64,000 nucleotides of DNA from Hoeflea algicola (GCF_026619415.1 NZ_JAOVZR010000001.1:1798001-1862000); one strand, 5' to 3'. Positions 20,133 through 29,838 are shown, numbered from the stretch's first letter. Notes: generated from the sequence alone by a model not told the origin. Numbers and translations are program-made.

Positions 20133-20726
20133 ATGAAGACCTTCCGCATCGTAATATGGGTTCTGGTTGCCGCTGTCGCGGTGGCGTTGGGGTGGCTCAC
20201 CTATGAATGGCAGGTAAGCCAGACAGAAACCGCCGCCAAACCCTATGGCGTGCCATTCGAGCTCGTCGACCAGAACGGCGCGCCGATCACCCAAGCCGCG
20301 TTTCAAGGCCGGCCCACGGCACTGTTCTTCGGCTTTACCCATTGCCCGGAAGTCTGCCCGACGACGCTGTTCGAACTCGATGGCTGGCTCAAGCAGGTCG
20401 ATCCCGATGGCGACAAGATCGGCGCCTATTTCATCACCGTCGACCCGGAACGCGACCCGCCGGAACTGCTTGGCGACTATGTGTCGAGCGTGACCGACCG
20501 GGTAATCGGCATTTCCGGCGCGCCCGAAAAGATCGCCGAGGTGATCAAGGGCTTCAACATCTATGCCAAGAAGGTGCCGGTGGATGCGGCCGATCCAGCA
20601 GGCGATTACACCATGGATCACACTGCCTCGGTGTTCCTGCTTGATGCCCAGGGCCGCTTCAAGAGCACCATTGCCTGGGGCGAAAATCCCGACAATGCTG
20701 TGGCCAAGCTCAAAAATCTTCTATAA
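20133..20726 (+). CDS. SCO1/SenC/PrrC family copper chaperone
   Basis: A 197-residue protein anchored by one N-terminal helix (residues 5-24), with a thioredoxin-like domain in the periplasm. The copper ligands are complete: the CxxxC of THCPEVCPTTL and the distal His of DYTMDHTASVFLLD. The family delivers copper to the CuA centre of cytochrome c oxidase or acts as a thiol reductase. The start has a GAGAGCC site upstream. A 58-residue membrane protein gene precedes it. It is not next to the oxidase genes in this window. Confidence 0.92.
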   Translation: MKTFRIVIWVLVAAVAVALGWLTYEWQVSQTETAAKPYGVPFELVDQNGAPITQAAFQGRPTALFFGFTHCPEVCPTTLFELDGWLKQVDPDGDKIGAYFITVDPERDPPELLGDYVSSVTDRVIGISGAPEKIAEVIKGFNIYAKKVPVDAADPAGDYTMDHTASVFLLDAQGRFKSTIAWGENPDNAVAKLKNLL

Positions 20727-20761
20727 AGGCAACCGCCGCGGCAGATTTGCCGTAACAGACA

Positions 20762-20797
20762 ACAGCGCAGTGCATCCGACTGGGTGCGCGGCGCTGT
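20762..20797 (+). terminator. Long hairpin after the Sco gene
   Basis: ACAGCGC (20762-20768) pairs with GCGCTGT (20791-20797), and inside it GTGCATCC pairs with GGGTGCGC with two G-T wobbles. It lies 35 bases after the stop codon. The T run is poor (AGCTGTTTGATTG), so it may be an inefficient terminator or an mRNA-stabilising stem. Confidence 0.45.
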
Positions 20798-20917
20798 AGC
20801 TGTTTGATTGATGCATGTCGGTTGTCGTTTTAATGAAACCATTTGATCGCAACATGCATTAGAAGCATCATAACACCGTGCGGCCGGGCAACCCGGCACG
20901 CCACGACGGGAGCCGGC

Positions 20918-22792
20918 ATGGACGACATCGTTCTCAAACTCGCCGTGATCGGCGCCGCCGGCATCGTCGCGCAATGGTGCGCCTGGCGGCTGCAATTGCC
21001 GGCCATCGTGCTGCTGCTGGCCGCCGGATTCATCGCCGGCCCGGCCACCGGCTTTTTGGACCCGGCAGCCGATTTCGGCGACATCTACCGGCCGATGGTA
21101 TCGATTGCCGTGGCCATCATCCTGTTTGAAGGCGGACTGACCCTCAATGTCAGGGAAATCCGCGAAACCTCCACCGCAGTACGGCGCATCATCATGTATG
21201 CCGGACCGTTGACCTGGGTGATGGCCGCCTATGCCGCTCATCATATCGGCGGATTGAGCTGGCCAACGGCGATCGTGCTCGGCGCCATTCTGGTGGTCAC
21301 TGGACCTACGGTGATCATGCCGCTGTTGCGCCAGGCCCAGCTCGACGCCCGCCCTGCCTCGTTGTTGCGCTGGGAGGCGATCGTCAACGATCCGATCGGC
21401 GCACTGTTTGCCGTAGTTGCCTTTGAAGGCATCCTGGTTTTCATCGGGCTGCACGAAGCCGACAACCTGGTGATGCTGGTGGTGTTCGGCTTTTCGCTGT
21501 CGATTGGCGTCGGCTGGTTTGCGGCCAAGGCGGTGGTCTGGTCCTTCATCCGCGGCCATGTGCCCGAATATCTCAAGGCGCCAGTGCTGCTGGCCGTCAT
21601 CATCCTGTCCTATGCGCTGACCAACATGGTGCTCGAGGAAGCCGGGCTTCTGACCGTCACCATCATGGGCGTGGTGATGGCCAACAGCCGCATCGCCTCG
21701 CTCACCGATATGCGCCGCTTCAAGGAAACCATCACTACCTTGCTGGTGTCGGGCGTGTTCATCATCCTCACCGCTTCGCTGAGCATGGCCGACATCAAGT
21801 CGCTCGACTGGAGCGCGGCGCTGTTTGTGGCGACATTGCTGTTCATCATACGCCCGGTGGCGATCATGATCGCCACGATCCGCTCCGGCGCCACCATCCA
21901 GGAACGCATCCTGACCTCGTGGATTGCCCCGCGCGGTGTCGTCGCCGTGGCCGTGTCCGGCCTGTTCGGCACATTGCTGGCCGATGTCGGCGTCGAGGAT
22001 GCCGGCCGGATGGTGGCCTTCACCTTTGCTGTTGTCGTCACCACCATCGTGCTGCACGGCTTCACCCTGGCGCCGCTGGCGGCCTTCCTCAAGCTCAAGA
22101 AGACATCCCAGCCCGGCGTCCTGATCGTCGGCGGCTCACGCTGGTCGACGGCCCTTGCCGCCAAGCTCAACGAGGCGGAAGTGCCGGTGATGCTGGCGGA
22201 CCAGAACTGGAACCATTTGGCCGAAGCTCGGCTTGCCAACATTCCAGTTTATTTTGGCGAAGTACTGTCGGAAACGGCCCACCACGCGATCGACCCGAAA
22301 CGCTTTTCCACACTGATCGCGGCGGGCGACAACGATGCCTACAATGCACTGGTCTGCACCGATTTCGGCCCGGAACTCGGCCGCGACCGGGTGTTTCAGA
22401 TCGGCCGTATCGACGACAAGGCACGCCAGGCGCTGAGCTTCACCCTGGGTGGCCGCTCGTTGACCAAGGAAACCGTGAGCTTCCTCGATCTACGCGAAAA
22501 GCTGCTCAAGGGCTGGACCTTTCAGCTAACCCGCCTGACCGACGAGTTCGGCTGGGAAGCCTATCAGGCGGCCCGCACCGAAGGCGCCATGGTGCTGTTG
22601 TGGATCAAGCCCTCGGGCGCGCTGGTGTTTGCGTCAACGACGACGAACTCACCCGGCGCCAATGACCGGATCTTGAGTTTTGCCCTGCCGCGTGACGGCT
22701 CCAAGGCCGAGGCGGCAAGCAAGACCGCGCGCAAGGCAGAAATGACCGCCGCGGCCAAGACCTCCAGCGACGAAGGAAACAACCGTTCGTGA
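20918..22792 (+). CDS. CPA1-family cation:proton antiporter with C-terminal NAD-binding domain
   Basis: A 624-residue membrane protein. The ATG at 20918 follows a GGGAG site; frames further upstream lack one. The first 400 residues form about twelve helices with ALVVTGPTVIMPLL-like and WEAIVNDPIGALFAVV segments. The ND pair in WEAIVNDP is the cation-binding motif of NhaP-type Na+(K+)/H+ antiporters. A cytosolic domain follows from about residue 405 (GVLIVGGSRWSTALAAKL), a Rossmann-like TrkA-N fold that may sense NAD(H). The tail is Ala/Lys-rich. Its stop overlaps the GTG of prmA by four bases, so the two are translationally coupled. Confidence 0.87.
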   Translation: MDDIVLKLAVIGAAGIVAQWCAWRLQLPAIVLLLAAGFIAGPATGFLDPAADFGDIYRPMVSIAVAIILFEGGLTLNVREIRETSTAVRRIIMYAGPLTWVMAAYAAHHIGGLSWPTAIVLGAILVVTGPTVIMPLLRQAQLDARPASLLRWEAIVNDPIGALFAVVAFEGILVFIGLHEADNLVMLVVFGFSLSIGVGWFAAKAVVWSFIRGHVPEYLKAPVLLAVIILSYALTNMVLEEAGLLTVTIMGVVMANSRIASLTDMRRFKETITTLLVSGVFIILTASLSMADIKSLDWSAALFVATLLFIIRPVAIMIATIRSGATIQERILTSWIAPRGVVAVAVSGLFGTLLADVGVEDAGRMVAFTFAVVVTTIVLHGFTLAPLAAFLKLKKTSQPGVLIVGGSRWSTALAAKLNEAEVPVMLADQNWNHLAEARLANIPVYFGEVLSETAHHAIDPKRFSTLIAAGDNDAYNALVCTDFGPELGRDRVFQIGRIDDKARQALSFTLGGRSLTKETVSFLDLREKLLKGWTFQLTRLTDEFGWEAYQAARTEGAMVLLWIKPSGALVFASTTTNSPGANDRILSFALPRDGSKAEAASKTARKAEMTAAAKTSSDEGNNRS

Positions 22793-23676
22793 GCGACCAT
22801 CGTTTTTACATCGTCACCGACGAGGCCGGCGCCGCCCGCGCGCTTGATCTTCTGAGCGACCTGTTCGAGGACGGATTTGTGCCGATCGCCACCATGGAGG
22901 TCGACGAGGCAAACGGGATCTGGGAGGCTTCGGCCTACCAGACCGGCGACCCTGACGAAGCGCTCAAGGCGCAGATCGCCGCCTGTCTACAAGCAGATTT
23001 CCCCGGCGTTGAGATTCAGACCGAACTGTTTGGCGATGTCGACTGGATCGCCAAATCGCTTGAGGGGCTCAAGCCGGTGCGTGCCGGACGGTTCCTGGTT
23101 CATGGCGGCCATGACCGCGACATGGTCCGCCCGCACGATCTGGCGATCGAGCTGGAAGCAGGCCAGGCCTTCGGCACCGGCCACCACGGCACCACCGCGG
23201 GCTGCCTGGAAATGATTGAAAAGGTGATGCGCGCAGGCCCCGGTGGCCCCGCCTGGTTCAATCCGGTGCTGGATCTGGGCACCGGCTCCGGCGTGCTGGC
23301 CATTGCCGCTGCCCAGCTCGGTCCGGTGCGGGTGCTGGCCACCGATATCGACCCGGTGGCAACACGCGTGGCCCGCGCCAATGTGCGCCACAACCACCGC
23401 ACCGCGCAGATCGATTGCCTCACCGCGCCGGGCTTTCACGCCACCGCCTTTGCCGATGCCAGTCCGTTCCGGCTGATCATCGCCAACATCCTGGCCCGGC
23501 CGCTGATGCGCATGGCACCCGAGATCAAGCGGCACTTAGCGCCCGGCGGTTCGGTGATCCTGTCGGGGATTCTGGCCAGCCAGCGCTGGCAGGTGCTCGC
23601 CGCCTATAACGGCCAGGGCCTGCACCATGTCGAGACCCTGTGGCGCAATGGCTGGGTGACGATCCATCTGAAATAA
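22789..23676 (+). CDS. prmA: Ribosomal protein L11 methyltransferase
   Basis: A 295-residue class I methyltransferase. The SAM site is VLDLGTGSGVLAIAAAQLG, with ATDIDPVATRVARANVRHN following. EAGQAFGTGHHGTTAGCLE and IIANILARPL are the PrmA-specific blocks, the second being the N-I/L-A-type motif contacting the methylated amine. PrmA trimethylates several amines of ribosomal protein L11. The start is a GTG that overlaps the antiporter stop (GTGA), so it is probably expressed with the antiporter gene; this pairing has no obvious functional logic. The N-terminal 80 residues form the L11-recognition domain. Length is normal. Confidence 0.93.
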   Translation: MSDHRFYIVTDEAGAARALDLLSDLFEDGFVPIATMEVDEANGIWEASAYQTGDPDEALKAQIAACLQADFPGVEIQTELFGDVDWIAKSLEGLKPVRAGRFLVHGGHDRDMVRPHDLAIELEAGQAFGTGHHGTTAGCLEMIEKVMRAGPGGPAWFNPVLDLGTGSGVLAIAAAQLGPVRVLATDIDPVATRVARANVRHNHRTAQIDCLTAPGFHATAFADASPFRLIIANILARPLMRMAPEIKRHLAPGGSVILSGILASQRWQVLAAYNGQGLHHVETLWRNGWVTIHLK

Positions 23677-23728
23677 GCGTCGGTCACTGCCAACGCAGTG
23701 GACACACCAGTGCGCAAATACGAGCAAC

Positions 23729-23755
23729 AAAAAACGCCCCCCGAAGGAGCCGTTG
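23729..23755 (-). terminator. Terminator of the DUF1127 gene
   Basis: On the minus strand AACGGCTCC and GGGGGCGTT pair around a TTCG loop, with one G-G mismatch and one wobble, and six T follow. It begins about 40 bases after the stop codon of the DUF1127 gene. Confidence 0.7.
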
Positions 23756-23794
23756 CTGTCTATTGCGACTGTACTGGTTCAGTCTGCATGAAGC

Positions 23795-23968
23795 CTAGAA
23801 CAGGTAGGCCTGCGAGCCTTCGCGACGAATTTCGTCGCGGGTGCGACCGAGCGCTGCAAGCTGATCGTCATCCATCGTCAACAGCGAACCATTGACGTAG
23901 CGGCGAACCTGAAGTTCGCGGGCGGCGACAAGGCGGTTGAAGGCATTCTGGAAGAATTTGCTGGACAT
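23795..23968 (-). CDS. DUF1127 small Arg-rich protein
   Basis: A 57-residue protein. The ATG at 23968 is preceded by AAAAGGA at good spacing; an ATG two codons earlier is too close to that site. The core motif LRR-like RRYVNGSLLTMDDDQLAALGRTRDEI (the L...dd.LaDiGLtRdeI pattern of DUF1127/YjiS) is clear. In alphaproteobacteria such small proteins have been tied to phosphate and carbon metabolism and RNA turnover through an Arg-rich helix. It stands alone with its own terminator, and its 250-base upstream region is AT-richer than the surroundings, as expected for a regulated promoter. Confidence 0.8.
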   Translation of the reverse strand: MSSKFFQNAFNRLVAARELQVRRYVNGSLLTMDDDQLAALGRTRDEIRREGSQAYLF

Positions 23969-24238
23969 TTGCATGTTCCTTTTGGTCGAGTGAAACTTCA
24001 CTCCTCCTGTGTTTTGAAGATAAGGATTCCTGCGCGAATGTGCAGACCAGAGTTTGCACGGGAGCTATGCGGTGGTCGCATGAGTTGCGCGCGACCAATG
24101 CAACATGCGCATGAATTAGGCATTTTTGCTTGCCGCCCGAATATTTGGCTGGACGGTCGGGAGAAATTGCATTCGGGGATCTGCCAAATTCCCCGCGCCT
24201 TGCTATAACGGCGTCATCAACAGACCCTCGGGACCTCC

Positions 24239-26071
24239 ATGATGTTTCAAAATTTCGACGTGCTCTCCTCGCCCGATCAGGCGGCAAGCCGCATAGCCAG
24301 CCTGCGTGCCAACCTGAAGGCTTCCGGCATCGACGCCGTGGCGGTGCCGCGCTCGGACGAGTATCTGGGTGAATATGTGCCGGCTTGCGCCGAACGGCTG
24401 GCCTGGCTGACCGGCTTTACCGGTTCCGCCGGGCTGGTGCTGGTGCTCAAGGAGCAGGCGCACATCTTTGTCGATGGCCGTTACGCCGCCCAGGTACGGG
24501 CCCAGACCGACGCCGCGACTTTTACCTATCAGGACCTGATCGCCACGCCGCTGGCGCACCACCTCACCCACTCGGGCCTCAAGGGACTCAGGCTCGGCAT
24601 CGATCCCTGGACTTGGCCCACCGCCGATGTCGAGAAGCTCGAGGCAGCGCTCGACAGTCTCGGTGGCAAGCTGGTGCTGCTTGAGCGCAACCCGGTGGAC
24701 GCGATCTGGCAGGACCGGCCGCAGCCGCCGCTGGGCACGGTGACGATCCAGCCGCTCGATTATGCCGGCAGGCCCGCGCGCGACAAGCTGGCAATGATCG
24801 CCGAGGCCGCAAGCGACGGCGGCGCTGACGCGGTGATCCTGGCCGACCCGTCCTCGGTTGCCTGGAGCTTCAACATTCGCGGCGAAGACCTGCCCTCGAC
24901 ACCGCACCCGCTGTCGCGCGCCATCATCCCTGCCAATGGCCGGCCGCAATTGTTTATCGACAAGCGCAAGACCGGGATTGAGGCCGAAGCCTATCTGACG
25001 CAGCTCGCCGATCTCAATCCACCGTCACGCTTTGACGAGGCGTTGACGGCGCTGGGCCGTAGCGGTGGCAAGATCATGGTTGACCCGGCCGTGGCCTCGC
25101 ATGCCATCCCGATGCTGATCAAGGCTGCGGGCGGAACCGTGCTGACGGCGACCGACCCCGCCCGCCTGCCGCGCGCCACCAAGAATGCCGCCGAAATTGC
25201 CGGCAGCGCTGCCGTACACCGTCAGGACGGCGCCGCGATGGTCCGGTTTCTGGCCTGGCTCGACGATCAACAACCAGGCAGTCTCGATGAGATCGGCGCG
25301 GCTCGTCAGCTCGAACAGTTTCGCCGCGACACCGGCGAAGCCATGCAGATGCCGCTCAAGGCGCTGTCCTTCGACACCATTTCCGGCGCCGGGCCAAATG
25401 CGGCGATCATGCATTACCGGGTCAACACCCAGACCAACCGCCGGGTTGAATCCGGAGAAATGCTGCTGATTGATTCGGGCGGGCAATATGTCGGCGGCAC
25501 CACCGACATCACCCGCACCATTGCCGTGGGCGACGTGCCCGAGGAGCAGAAGCGGTTCTTCACGCTGGTGCTCAAGGGCATGATCGCCATCAGCCTGCTG
25601 CGCTTCCCGCAAGGCACCCGCGGCCTGGACATCGACGCCTTTGCCCGGATTGCGCTGTGGAAGGCCGGCGCCGATTTCGCCCATGGCACCGGCCATGGCG
25701 TCGGCAGCTATCTTTCGGTTCACGAAGGCCCGCAGACGATTTCACGGCGCGGCGTGCAGGAACTGCTGCCCGGCATGATCGTTTCCAACGAACCGGGCTA
25801 CTATCGTGACGGCGGGTTCGGCATTCGCATCGAGAACCTGGTCACCGTGCATCCGCCGCGCGACATTCCCGGCGGCGACAAGCCAATGCTCGGGTTTGAC
25901 ACGCTGACGCTGTGCCCGATCGACCAGCGGCTGATCCTCAAGGACTTGCTGGATCAGGTCGAGCGGGAGTGGCTCGATGCCTATCACGCCCGGGTGCGCG
26001 AAGAACTCTCGCCGCTGTTGTCGGGTGACACGGCATTGACGTGGTTGGGGGCAGCGACGGAGCCGCTGTAA
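24239..26071 (+). CDS. Xaa-Pro aminopeptidase (aminopeptidase P, M24 family)
   Basis: A 610-residue cytosolic metallopeptidase of the long, three-domain type that resembles eukaryotic cytosolic aminopeptidase P, in which two creatinase-like N-terminal domains precede the catalytic pita-bread domain. The five metal ligands are visible: two Asp in LIDSGGQYVGGTTDITRT, His in HGTGHGVGSYLSVHE, Glu in SNEPGYY and Glu in IRIENLVTV. It removes N-terminal residues next to proline. The ATG at 24239 is followed at once by a second ATG. TATAAC at 24204-24209 could be the -10 box of its promoter. It is convergent with azlD. Confidence 0.9.
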   Translation: MMFQNFDVLSSPDQAASRIASLRANLKASGIDAVAVPRSDEYLGEYVPACAERLAWLTGFTGSAGLVLVLKEQAHIFVDGRYAAQVRAQTDAATFTYQDLIATPLAHHLTHSGLKGLRLGIDPWTWPTADVEKLEAALDSLGGKLVLLERNPVDAIWQDRPQPPLGTVTIQPLDYAGRPARDKLAMIAEAASDGGADAVILADPSSVAWSFNIRGEDLPSTPHPLSRAIIPANGRPQLFIDKRKTGIEAEAYLTQLADLNPPSRFDEALTALGRSGGKIMVDPAVASHAIPMLIKAAGGTVLTATDPARLPRATKNAAEIAGSAAVHRQDGAAMVRFLAWLDDQQPGSLDEIGAARQLEQFRRDTGEAMQMPLKALSFDTISGAGPNAAIMHYRVNTQTNRRVESGEMLLIDSGGQYVGGTTDITRTIAVGDVPEEQKRFFTLVLKGMIAISLLRFPQGTRGLDIDAFARIALWKAGADFAHGTGHGVGSYLSVHEGPQTISRRGVQELLPGMIVSNEPGYYRDGGFGIRIENLVTVHPPRDIPGGDKPMLGFDTLTLCPIDQRLILKDLLDQVEREWLDAYHARVREELSPLLSGDTALTWLGAATEPL

Positions 26072-26131
26072 ACTACGGGGGATCGCGGATACAAAGGGGA
26101 CTGGGAAAAAACAGCCGGTCGCCTTTGGCCT

Positions 26132-26449
26132 TTACAGCCCCGCAGCCCTGAGCGCCACGATCAGCGCCCAGCCGATGCCGAACATGGCCATCATCGGGAT
26201 ACGCAGGCCGATCACCAGGCAGATCCCCAGTGTCAGTGCTTCGGCCGGGCCGTTGAACACGGCTGCCGGCGCCACCAGGGTGGTCAGCACTGCGGCGGGA
26301 ACGGCGTTGAGCGCGGCCTCGACCCGCGGCGGAATCCGTTTGACCCGCGACAGTACCAGATGCCCGCCCACCCGCGTCGCATAGGTGACCAGCGCACCGG
26401 CGATGATGATCCAGATATTGACCGATACGCCGAGAAAATCATTGCTCAT
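26132..26449 (-). CDS. azlD: AzlD family branched-chain amino acid exporter subunit
   Basis: A 105-residue membrane protein with three or four helices. IIIAGALVTYATRVGGHLVL, then PPRVEAALNAVPAAVLTTLVAP, is the AzlD pattern. With AzlC it forms the two-component exporter for branched-chain amino acids and their analogues. Its start overlaps the azlC stop by four bases, which supports a coupled operon. Confidence 0.88.
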   Translation of the reverse strand: MSNDFLGVSVNIWIIIAGALVTYATRVGGHLVLSRVKRIPPRVEAALNAVPAAVLTTLVAPAAVFNGPAEALTLGICLVIGLRIPMMAMFGIGWALIVALRAAGL

Positions 26450-27168
26450 AATGGCGCCTCCGCCGCGTCAGCCACCGGATCGTCGGGCTTGAGCGGCAGC
26501 AGCACGGCAACGCAGACGCCGACCAGCGCACCGAGGCTGACATGCCAAGGCGAGCCGACCAGCCAGTAAGCCAGTATCGACCCGAGACCCGAGGCAATGA
26601 CCACCGGCAGCCAGTTGGCGCGCTTGCGAAATCCCAGCACCAGGCCGAGGAAATAGATCGACAGCACGAAATCCAGGCCAATGGCTTCGGGATGAGCGAT
26701 CAGATTGCCAAACAGTGCGCCGGCCCACGCCTCCAGCACCCAGAAGATGTAGATCGGCACAGCCAACCCCATATACCAGGCGAAGGTCAGCGGCTTGCCG
26801 ACCTCATAACGGGTCTCGGCGGCTGCAAACTGCGGATCAACCAGAAAGAAGAACGCGACAGCCTTGCGCCATCCCGGGATCAGATCCATCTTGCGCCCCA
26901 GCGCTGCCGAATAGAGTACATGGCGGAAATTGACAGCAAACACCGAAAAAACGACCAGCCAGGGGGCCACATGGGCGCCGAACAGCTCGATGCCGACCAT
27001 CTGGCTGGCGCCAGCATAGAGCATGGCGCTCATCAGCACCGCTTCGCCAATGCTCAGGCCGTTATCCACGGCGAGCGCGCCAAACAGCAGGCCGAAGGGC
27101 GCTGCGGAAGCAACGATCGGCAGGCTGTCACGCGCACCGTGCCAGAAATGTCGTCGGGAAGTGGTCAT
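26446..27168 (-). CDS. azlC: AzlC family branched-chain amino acid permease
   Basis: A 240-residue polytopic membrane protein with the AzlC signatures SAAPFGLLFGALAVDNGLS, MSAMLYAGASQMVGIELF and FAVNFRHVLYSAAL. It is the large subunit of the AzlCD exporter. An Lrp/AsnC-type regulator often sits beside such pairs, but none is present here; the upstream 120 bases separate it from a spermidine-synthase-like gene in the same direction. Length and helix count are normal. Confidence 0.9.
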   Translation of the reverse strand: MTTSRRHFWHGARDSLPIVASAAPFGLLFGALAVDNGLSIGEAVLMSAMLYAGASQMVGIELFGAHVAPWLVVFSVFAVNFRHVLYSAALGRKMDLIPGWRKAVAFFFLVDPQFAAAETRYEVGKPLTFAWYMGLAVPIYIFWVLEAWAGALFGNLIAHPEAIGLDFVLSIYFLGLVLGFRKRANWLPVVIASGLGSILAYWLVGSPWHVSLGALVGVCVAVLLPLKPDDPVADAAEAPL

Positions 27169-27287
27169 CAGGGCTCCAAATGCAGGCCCGATCGGTAGGT
27201 CAGCATTACTGACCTGTCAATTCAATAGCATTGATGTTGAGATGAAGCGCACTGATACGCCGGATTACGCATCAAGTGTGCACGCGC

Positions 27288-28013
27288 TCAGACAACCTCC
27301 GCCTTGCGCGCCAGATATACGGTCTGGGTGAACGGCTTGTCCTGCAGCGGATTGTGAAACGTCACCGGTTCGGCCCAGGCTTCGGCAAACACCTGCGCCA
27401 GCCGGTTGGTAAAACTGTCGTCGGTGCCTTCATCCGACCAGAGCCCGAACACCCCGCCCGGCTTGAGGTGGGCTGCCAGCGCCGCAAGGCCTTCCGGCTG
27501 GTAGAAACTCTCGCTGCGCGGATCGAGCAGCGCGTCAGGCGAATGGTCGATGTCGAGCAGGATCGCATCGAACAAGCGCCCCGGCGCGTCCGGATCGAAA
27601 CCGCCCTCGCCGCGGGCCATGGCGAAAAAATCGCCCTCCACCAATTGGCAGCGGGGGTCGCCGGTCAGTTCCGGGCCCAGCGGCAACAGGCCGGTGCCGT
27701 GCCAGTCGATGACTGCTTCGAGATACTCAACGACGATCAGCGAACCGGTACGTGGCTCATCAAGCGCGGCCTTTGCGGTAAATCCGAGCCCGAGCCCGCC
27801 GACCACCACGTCAAGCCCCTCGCCCGGCCTGGCCGCCAGCCCCAACGTGGCAAGGGCGATTTCCGATGCCGTGAACAGATCCGACATCAGGTGCTCTTCA
27901 CCGAGCTTGATCTCGAGAATATCCACCCCGAGCCGGGCCTCGCGCCGTCGTCTGAGCACCAGCGCACCGATCGGCGTCGGCCGGTAATCGAGTTCTTCGA
28001 ACAATCTGCTCAT
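27288..28013 (-). CDS. Spermidine-synthase-like methyltransferase-fold protein
   Basis: A 241-residue protein when started at the ATG at 28013, which begins MSRLFEELDYRPTPIGAL; the frame remains open upstream without conserved sequence. The Rossmann core has VVVGGLGLGFTAKAALDEP (nucleotide-binding loop), IVVEYLEAVIDWH and FDAILLDIDHSP. These correspond to the aminopropyltransferase/SAM-methyltransferase fold of SpeE-like proteins. The N-terminal tetramerisation strand region of true SpeE is reduced, so polyamine synthesis is uncertain. Proteins of this kind are usually annotated as spermidine synthase or hypothetical. Confidence 0.7.
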   Translation of the reverse strand: MSRLFEELDYRPTPIGALVLRRRREARLGVDILEIKLGEEHLMSDLFTASEIALATLGLAARPGEGLDVVVGGLGLGFTAKAALDEPRTGSLIVVEYLEAVIDWHGTGLLPLGPELTGDPRCQLVEGDFFAMARGEGGFDPDAPGRLFDAILLDIDHSPDALLDPRSESFYQPEGLAALAAHLKPGGVFGLWSDEGTDDSFTNRLAQVFAEAWAEPVTFHNPLQDKPFTQTVYLARKAEVV

Positions 28014-28332
28014 GGCGTATTTTGCTCCAGTCCGGTGCTCTGCCCTGACTGATCCGGCGGCAGGGCTGTCGTCTTTATCGACGCTTTGGTCTTTACTGAC
28101 AAGCGGCGCCGGTAGCCGGGGATTGGGCTTGACCTGCGCCTTTGACGTCACATTTACTTCAAAACCGCCTGGAACCGGGAAAATACGTTGATACAGCCGG
28201 GCTTCGGCTTGACGGAACCGCGGCAGGCGTTCATCGACACCACATCGGCGGCCTCAAGGCTGCCGGATCGGGCTTCAGCCGGTACGAACCGGCAAGCCGG
28301 ACTGGACCGGAACACGGGAAACACAACCTCCA
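28014..28332. other. Divergent intergenic region before the phosphate transporter
   Basis: A 319-base region between the spermidine-synthase-like gene and pit. It must hold both promoters. I looked for a PhoB box (direct CTGTCAT-like repeats) before pit and saw no convincing one, and no structured RNA or repeat. Confidence 0.4.
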
Positions 28333-29838
28333 ATGCCCGATACCTACCGCAAGCCAACGCTCGACAAGGATCTCGACAAGATTGCTGTGATGGAGGAGGC
28401 CACCGGCCTGCTCAACCGCAGCTTTGTCACGCCCGGCCTGGCGCTGGTGTTCATCTTCCTGTGCGCCGTCATCTCCGCCGTTTTCGTGACCGGCCATCCC
28501 GGCGCGGTGGTGATCGTCGCCGCGGCCACGATCGGGGCCTATATGGCGCTCAATATCGGCGCCAATGATGTTGCCAATAATGTCGGCCCGGCGGTCGGCT
28601 CGCAGGCGATGACGCTGGGCGTGGCGCTGGCGATTGCCGCCGTGTTTGAAAGCGCCGGCGCACTGATTGCCGGCGGCGACGTGGTCTCCACCATTTCCAA
28701 GGGCATCATCGATCCGGTTGCCGTTTCCGATCCCAATGTCTTCATTGCGCTGATGATGGCGGCGCTGGTCTCAGCGGCTATGTGGATCCATCTCGCCACC
28801 TGGCTCGGCGCACCGGTATCAACCACCCATTCGATCGTCGGTGGCGTGATGGGCGCGGGCATAGCTGCTGCCGGCGTCGACGCGGTCAACTGGCCGACCA
28901 TGGGCTCGATTGCCGCAAGCTGGGTGATTTCGCCATTTCTCGGCGGGATTATCGCCGCAGCGTTTCTGGCCTTCATCAAGACCGCGATCATCTACCAGGA
29001 TGACAAGATCGCCGCTGCCCGGCGCTGGGTGCCGGTGCTGATCGCCATCATGACCGGCACCTTCGCCACCTATCTGGCGCTCAAGGGCTTCAAGGCCATC
29101 ATCAAGGTTCCCCTCGGCACGGCGCTGCTGATCGGCTTCGGCGTGGCCATCCTGAGCTGGATCGTCGCCCGGCCGGTGATCGCCCGACAATCGCGCGGGC
29201 TTGAAAACCGCAACCAGTCGCTGAGAAAACTGTTCGGCCTGCCGCTGATCTTCTCCGCGGCACTGCTGTCATTTGCCCATGGCGCCAATGACGTGGCCAA
29301 CGCGGTTGGCCCGCTTGCGGCCATCGTTCATACCGCCGAAGTCGGCGAAGTTGCCTCAAAGGTGGTAATTCCGCTGTGGGTGATGGCAGTCGGCGCGGCG
29401 GGTATTTCGCTCGGCCTGCTGTTGTTCGGCCCGAAACTGATCCGCATGGTCGGCAACCAGATCACCAAGCTCAACCCGATGCGCGCCTATTGCGTGGCGT
29501 TGTCGGCGGCGATCACCGTGATTCTCGCCTCCTGGCTGGGGCTGCCGGTGAGTTCCACCCATATTGCCGTGGGCGCTGTCTTCGGGGTCGGGTTCTTCCG
29601 TGAATGGTACACCGAGAATTCCACCCGCCGGGCCGAATATGTCGCCCGCCACAGCATCAACAAGGCAGATGACGAGACCACAGCCAGCAACACTGGCCGG
29701 CCCGACGAGCAGCGCCGCCGCAAGCTGGTTCGGCGCTCGCATTTCCTGTCGATCATCGCGGCCTGGGTGGTCACCGTCCCCGCCGCCGCGGTGCTGTCGG
29801 GTGTGCTGTTCGTGATCCTGCGCTTCGCGCTGGTGTAA
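28333..29838 (+). CDS. pit: Inorganic phosphate transporter, PiT family
   Basis: A 501-residue membrane protein of the PiT (PHO4) family, which imports phosphate with metal or proton co-transport at low affinity. The two inverted family signatures are present, GANDVANNVGPAVGSQAMTLG near residue 76 and GANDVANAVGPLAAI near residue 317, along with the paired PVSTTHSIVGG and PVSSTHIAVGAVFG motifs. A cytosolic N-terminal tail of about 35 residues precedes the first helix, and a charged insert rich in Asp, Arg and Thr precedes the last. There is no PhoU-like gene next to it. The ribosome site before 28333 is weak. Confidence 0.93.
   Translation: MPDTYRKPTLDKDLDKIAVMEEATGLLNRSFVTPGLALVFIFLCAVISAVFVTGHPGAVVIVAAATIGAYMALNIGANDVANNVGPAVGSQAMTLGVALAIAAVFESAGALIAGGDVVSTISKGIIDPVAVSDPNVFIALMMAALVSAAMWIHLATWLGAPVSTTHSIVGGVMGAGIAAAGVDAVNWPTMGSIAASWVISPFLGGIIAAAFLAFIKTAIIYQDDKIAAARRWVPVLIAIMTGTFATYLALKGFKAIIKVPLGTALLIGFGVAILSWIVARPVIARQSRGLENRNQSLRKLFGLPLIFSAALLSFAHGANDVANAVGPLAAIVHTAEVGEVASKVVIPLWVMAVGAAGISLGLLLFGPKLIRMVGNQITKLNPMRAYCVALSAAITVILASWLGLPVSSTHIAVGAVFGVGFFREWYTENSTRRAEYVARHSINKADDETTASNTGRPDEQRRRKLVRRSHFLSIIAAWVVTVPAAAVLSGVLFVILRFALV

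Noticed and set aside
28014..28332. Possible Pho box before the phosphate transporter gene
   Set aside because: CTGTCG and TTTGACGTCAC words were seen but do not form the spaced direct repeat of a PhoB site.
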